The notes under the pieces were generated by a model. It saw only the letters and a program-made list of their open reading frames with translations. It had not been told where the DNA came from and searched no databases. The translations under genes were made by a program, and so were the position numbers. Of a DNA stretch of 6,616 nt, positions 5,250-6,616 are shown piece after piece. The stretch comes from Treponema sp. (GTDB lineage Bacteria; Spirochaetota; Spirochaetia; Treponematales; Treponemataceae), in NCBI GenBank assembly GCA_016290335.1, contig JAEETM010000139.1, positions 1 through 6,616 of the forward strand, in the 5' to 3' direction. Each line of letters starts with the position of its first letter. Position 1 is the first letter of the stretch.

Positions 5250-6602
5250 TTACGCAATCTTTTCAAGCACGCGTTTTTCGTTGAACAGGCCCATAAAGAT
5301 CCCACCTAAGGCACAGCAGACTGCAGCAACGATGGCAACTACTCGGTAACCGGTACCGTTTCCAGCTCCGATTGTGGCAAGTGATGTAAAGACAAGCATG
5401 GCAATACTCTGACCACACTTCATGGCAAAGGTGCGGGCCGCATAGAACATTCCGCTGCGGTTTTCTCCGGTTGTAACTTCATCACTCTGGGCAATGTCTG
5501 CAACCATAGCCTGCGGACAGATTCCAAAGATTGCCTGCGGGAATGCACCAAGAACTACAATCAGAACAGCCTGTACATAAATATTTAATCCAAGGCGAGG
5601 ACCGCAGATACCTGTAAATCCGAATGTAAGAAGGAAGCCCACAAATGCTGCAATAACAAGCTTTTTCTTACCGAAGCGGTGAGTAAGCTTTGTTACAAAA
5701 GGATAAACAAGCAGAGACAGGGCAGTGAGTCCGACAAACATAATCGTAGACCACGATTCGTTGAATTGCAGCAGGCTTGTTACAAAGAAAGGTAAACCAG
5801 TCTGGAACATTGTAAGTCCAAACCAGTAAATAATATCCTGGATTACGAATACGCGAAAATCAGGATTTTTGAATGTTTTTAGGAGTGAACTCATCATAGA
5901 GCTGTTACCCGGCTTTATTTCACAGTAATCATTTTCTTTGATTGTAAATACAGGAACGAGCATGAAGATTGTTGCGAGTACGGCAAGAATTACAAAAGTG
6001 AGTCGCATTGCAGGGATTCTTCCCATACCGCCGCCAATAAAGGTGCCCCAGATTACTGGAGCTGTATAGCCGATTGCAGTACCAATGATGAAGGTGAGTG
6101 AAATGCACATTGAAAGCTTGAGTTTTTCGTCCTGAGTGTGGGTGAGTTCTGCCAAAAGAGAGGTGTATGGCGTACAGTAACAGGTGATTGCAAAGTAATA
6201 TGCTGCTACAAATACAAATAACCATACTGTGTTTATTGCCGAAACGTGATTTACAGGGGCGCAGAATACGAGTACAAAGATGAGTCCGAGAGGTATTGCA
6301 CTGTATTTTAAGAATGGAATGCGGCGACCAAGAGGATGACGGCACTTATCGGACCAGTTGCCAATCAAGGGATCAGTAATTGCATCAAAAATACGACCGC
6401 CTGCCGTAATAAGCCCTATAATTGTTAGTATACCGAATACAACCCGGCCTTCGGGTATAAGACTTATCATACCTTCTGCTTTTGCTGCAGCATCCGGCTG
6501 GTAAAAATACACAAGCCAGGAACCAATAAGTCCCGAGATGATTGACCAGCCCAATTGTCCTATGGCATAACACCACATCTTTCCTTTTGTTAAGCTTTTC
6601 AT
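5250..6602 (-). CDS. GPH-family (glycoside-pentoside-hexuronide) sugar:cation symporter
   Basis: An inner-membrane symporter of 450 residues, normal for the MelB/XynB-type GPH family of the major facilitator superfamily. It has about 12 hydrophobic segments (for example 12-34, 55-68, 100-115, 123-140, 165-190, 199-220, 319-333, 342-360, 420-440). The family signature after helix 2 is clear: GR (69-70), D73, D77-P78, G81, SD (84-85) and GRR (92-94); D73 and D77 align with the cation-site Asp55 and Asp59 of MelB. It probably imports a glycoside or short oligosaccharide with H+ or Na+, supplying the cytoplasmic GH31 and GH43 enzymes, much as YicJ accompanies YicI. The substrate is inferred from neighbours only. 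AGGAGG at 6607-6612 on the reverse strand fixes the start at 6602. A REP-like repeat follows its stop. Confidence 0.88.
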   Translation of the reverse strand: MKSLTKGKMWCYAIGQLGWSIISGLIGSWLVYFYQPDAAAKAEGMISLIPEGRVVFGILTIIGLITAGGRIFDAITDPLIGNWSDKCRHPLGRRIPFLKYSAIPLGLIFVLVFCAPVNHVSAINTVWLFVFVAAYYFAITCYCTPYTSLLAELTHTQDEKLKLSMCISLTFIIGTAIGYTAPVIWGTFIGGGMGRIPAMRLTFVILAVLATIFMLVPVFTIKENDYCEIKPGNSSMMSSLLKTFKNPDFRVFVIQDIIYWFGLTMFQTGLPFFVTSLLQFNESWSTIMFVGLTALSLLVYPFVTKLTHRFGKKKLVIAAFVGFLLTFGFTGICGPRLGLNIYVQAVLIVVLGAFPQAIFGICPQAMVADIAQSDEVTTGENRSGMFYAARTFAMKCGQSIAMLVFTSLATIGAGNGTGYRVVAIVAAVCCALGGIFMGLFNEKRVLEKIA

Positions 6603-6606
6603 ATTT

Positions 6607-6612
6607 CCTCCT
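6607..6612 (-). promoter_or_regulatory. Consensus ribosome binding site of the GPH symporter
   Basis: The reverse strand reads AGGAGG, then AAAT, then ATG at 6602. It is a full Shine-Dalgarno match, with a spacer of 4 nt on the short side. It confirms the start codon and indicates that the gene is complete within the window; its promoter lies outside. Confidence 0.8.
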
Positions 6613-6616
6613 GATT

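Overview
The window reads like a carbohydrate-use locus from a moderately AT-rich, gut- or rumen-type bacterium. A saccharolytic Treponema-like spirochaete is my best guess. This rests on the style of the proteins and on a short palindromic repeat family (TGTCAT...CTTGA...) that I associate with such genomes. It is an inference; a Clostridia-type host is not excluded. All five complete genes end in TAA.

Left edge (1-278): the first 17 codons of a leftward aconitase/LeuC-type gene run off the window. It is divergent from a rightward glycosidase operon. The 226 bp between them hold a candidate extended -10 promoter, an interrupted palindrome, and a 9-bp direct repeat spaced by 22 bp.

Rightward operon (279-3761): a GH31 alpha-glycosidase (alpha-xylosidase-like) is followed 60 bp later by a GH43 glycosidase with a C-terminal CBM6-like domain. 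Neither has a signal peptide, so both should act in the cytoplasm on imported oligosaccharides. A REP-like hairpin sits in the gap between them. The operon's likely intrinsic terminator lies inside the 3' end of the convergent dehydrogenase gene, and the two genes share a TTAA that forms both stop codons.

Leftward genes (6602-3758): a GPH-family sugar:cation symporter (5250-6602), then a 310-bp spacer, then a 67-residue HMA-fold protein lacking the CxxC metal site (4736-4939), then a D-2-hydroxyacid dehydrogenase of hydroxypyruvate/glyoxylate reductase type (3758-4705). A near-consensus promoter (TTGAAA-N17-TATAAT) drives the HMA-dehydrogenase pair. The spacer is unusually structured: a nested palindrome cluster built from tandem AGCGGAACT units, an adjacent perfect 11-bp hairpin, a weaker hairpin, and an inverted pair of the REP-like repeats.

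Functionally, the symporter probably imports small xylo-, arabino- or gluco-oligosaccharides, and GH31 and GH43 trim alpha- and beta-linked sugars from them inside the cell. The link to the HMA and dehydrogenase genes is not evident from sequence. I see no clear novel defence or mobile system. The most unusual item is the structured spacer at 5011-5243.
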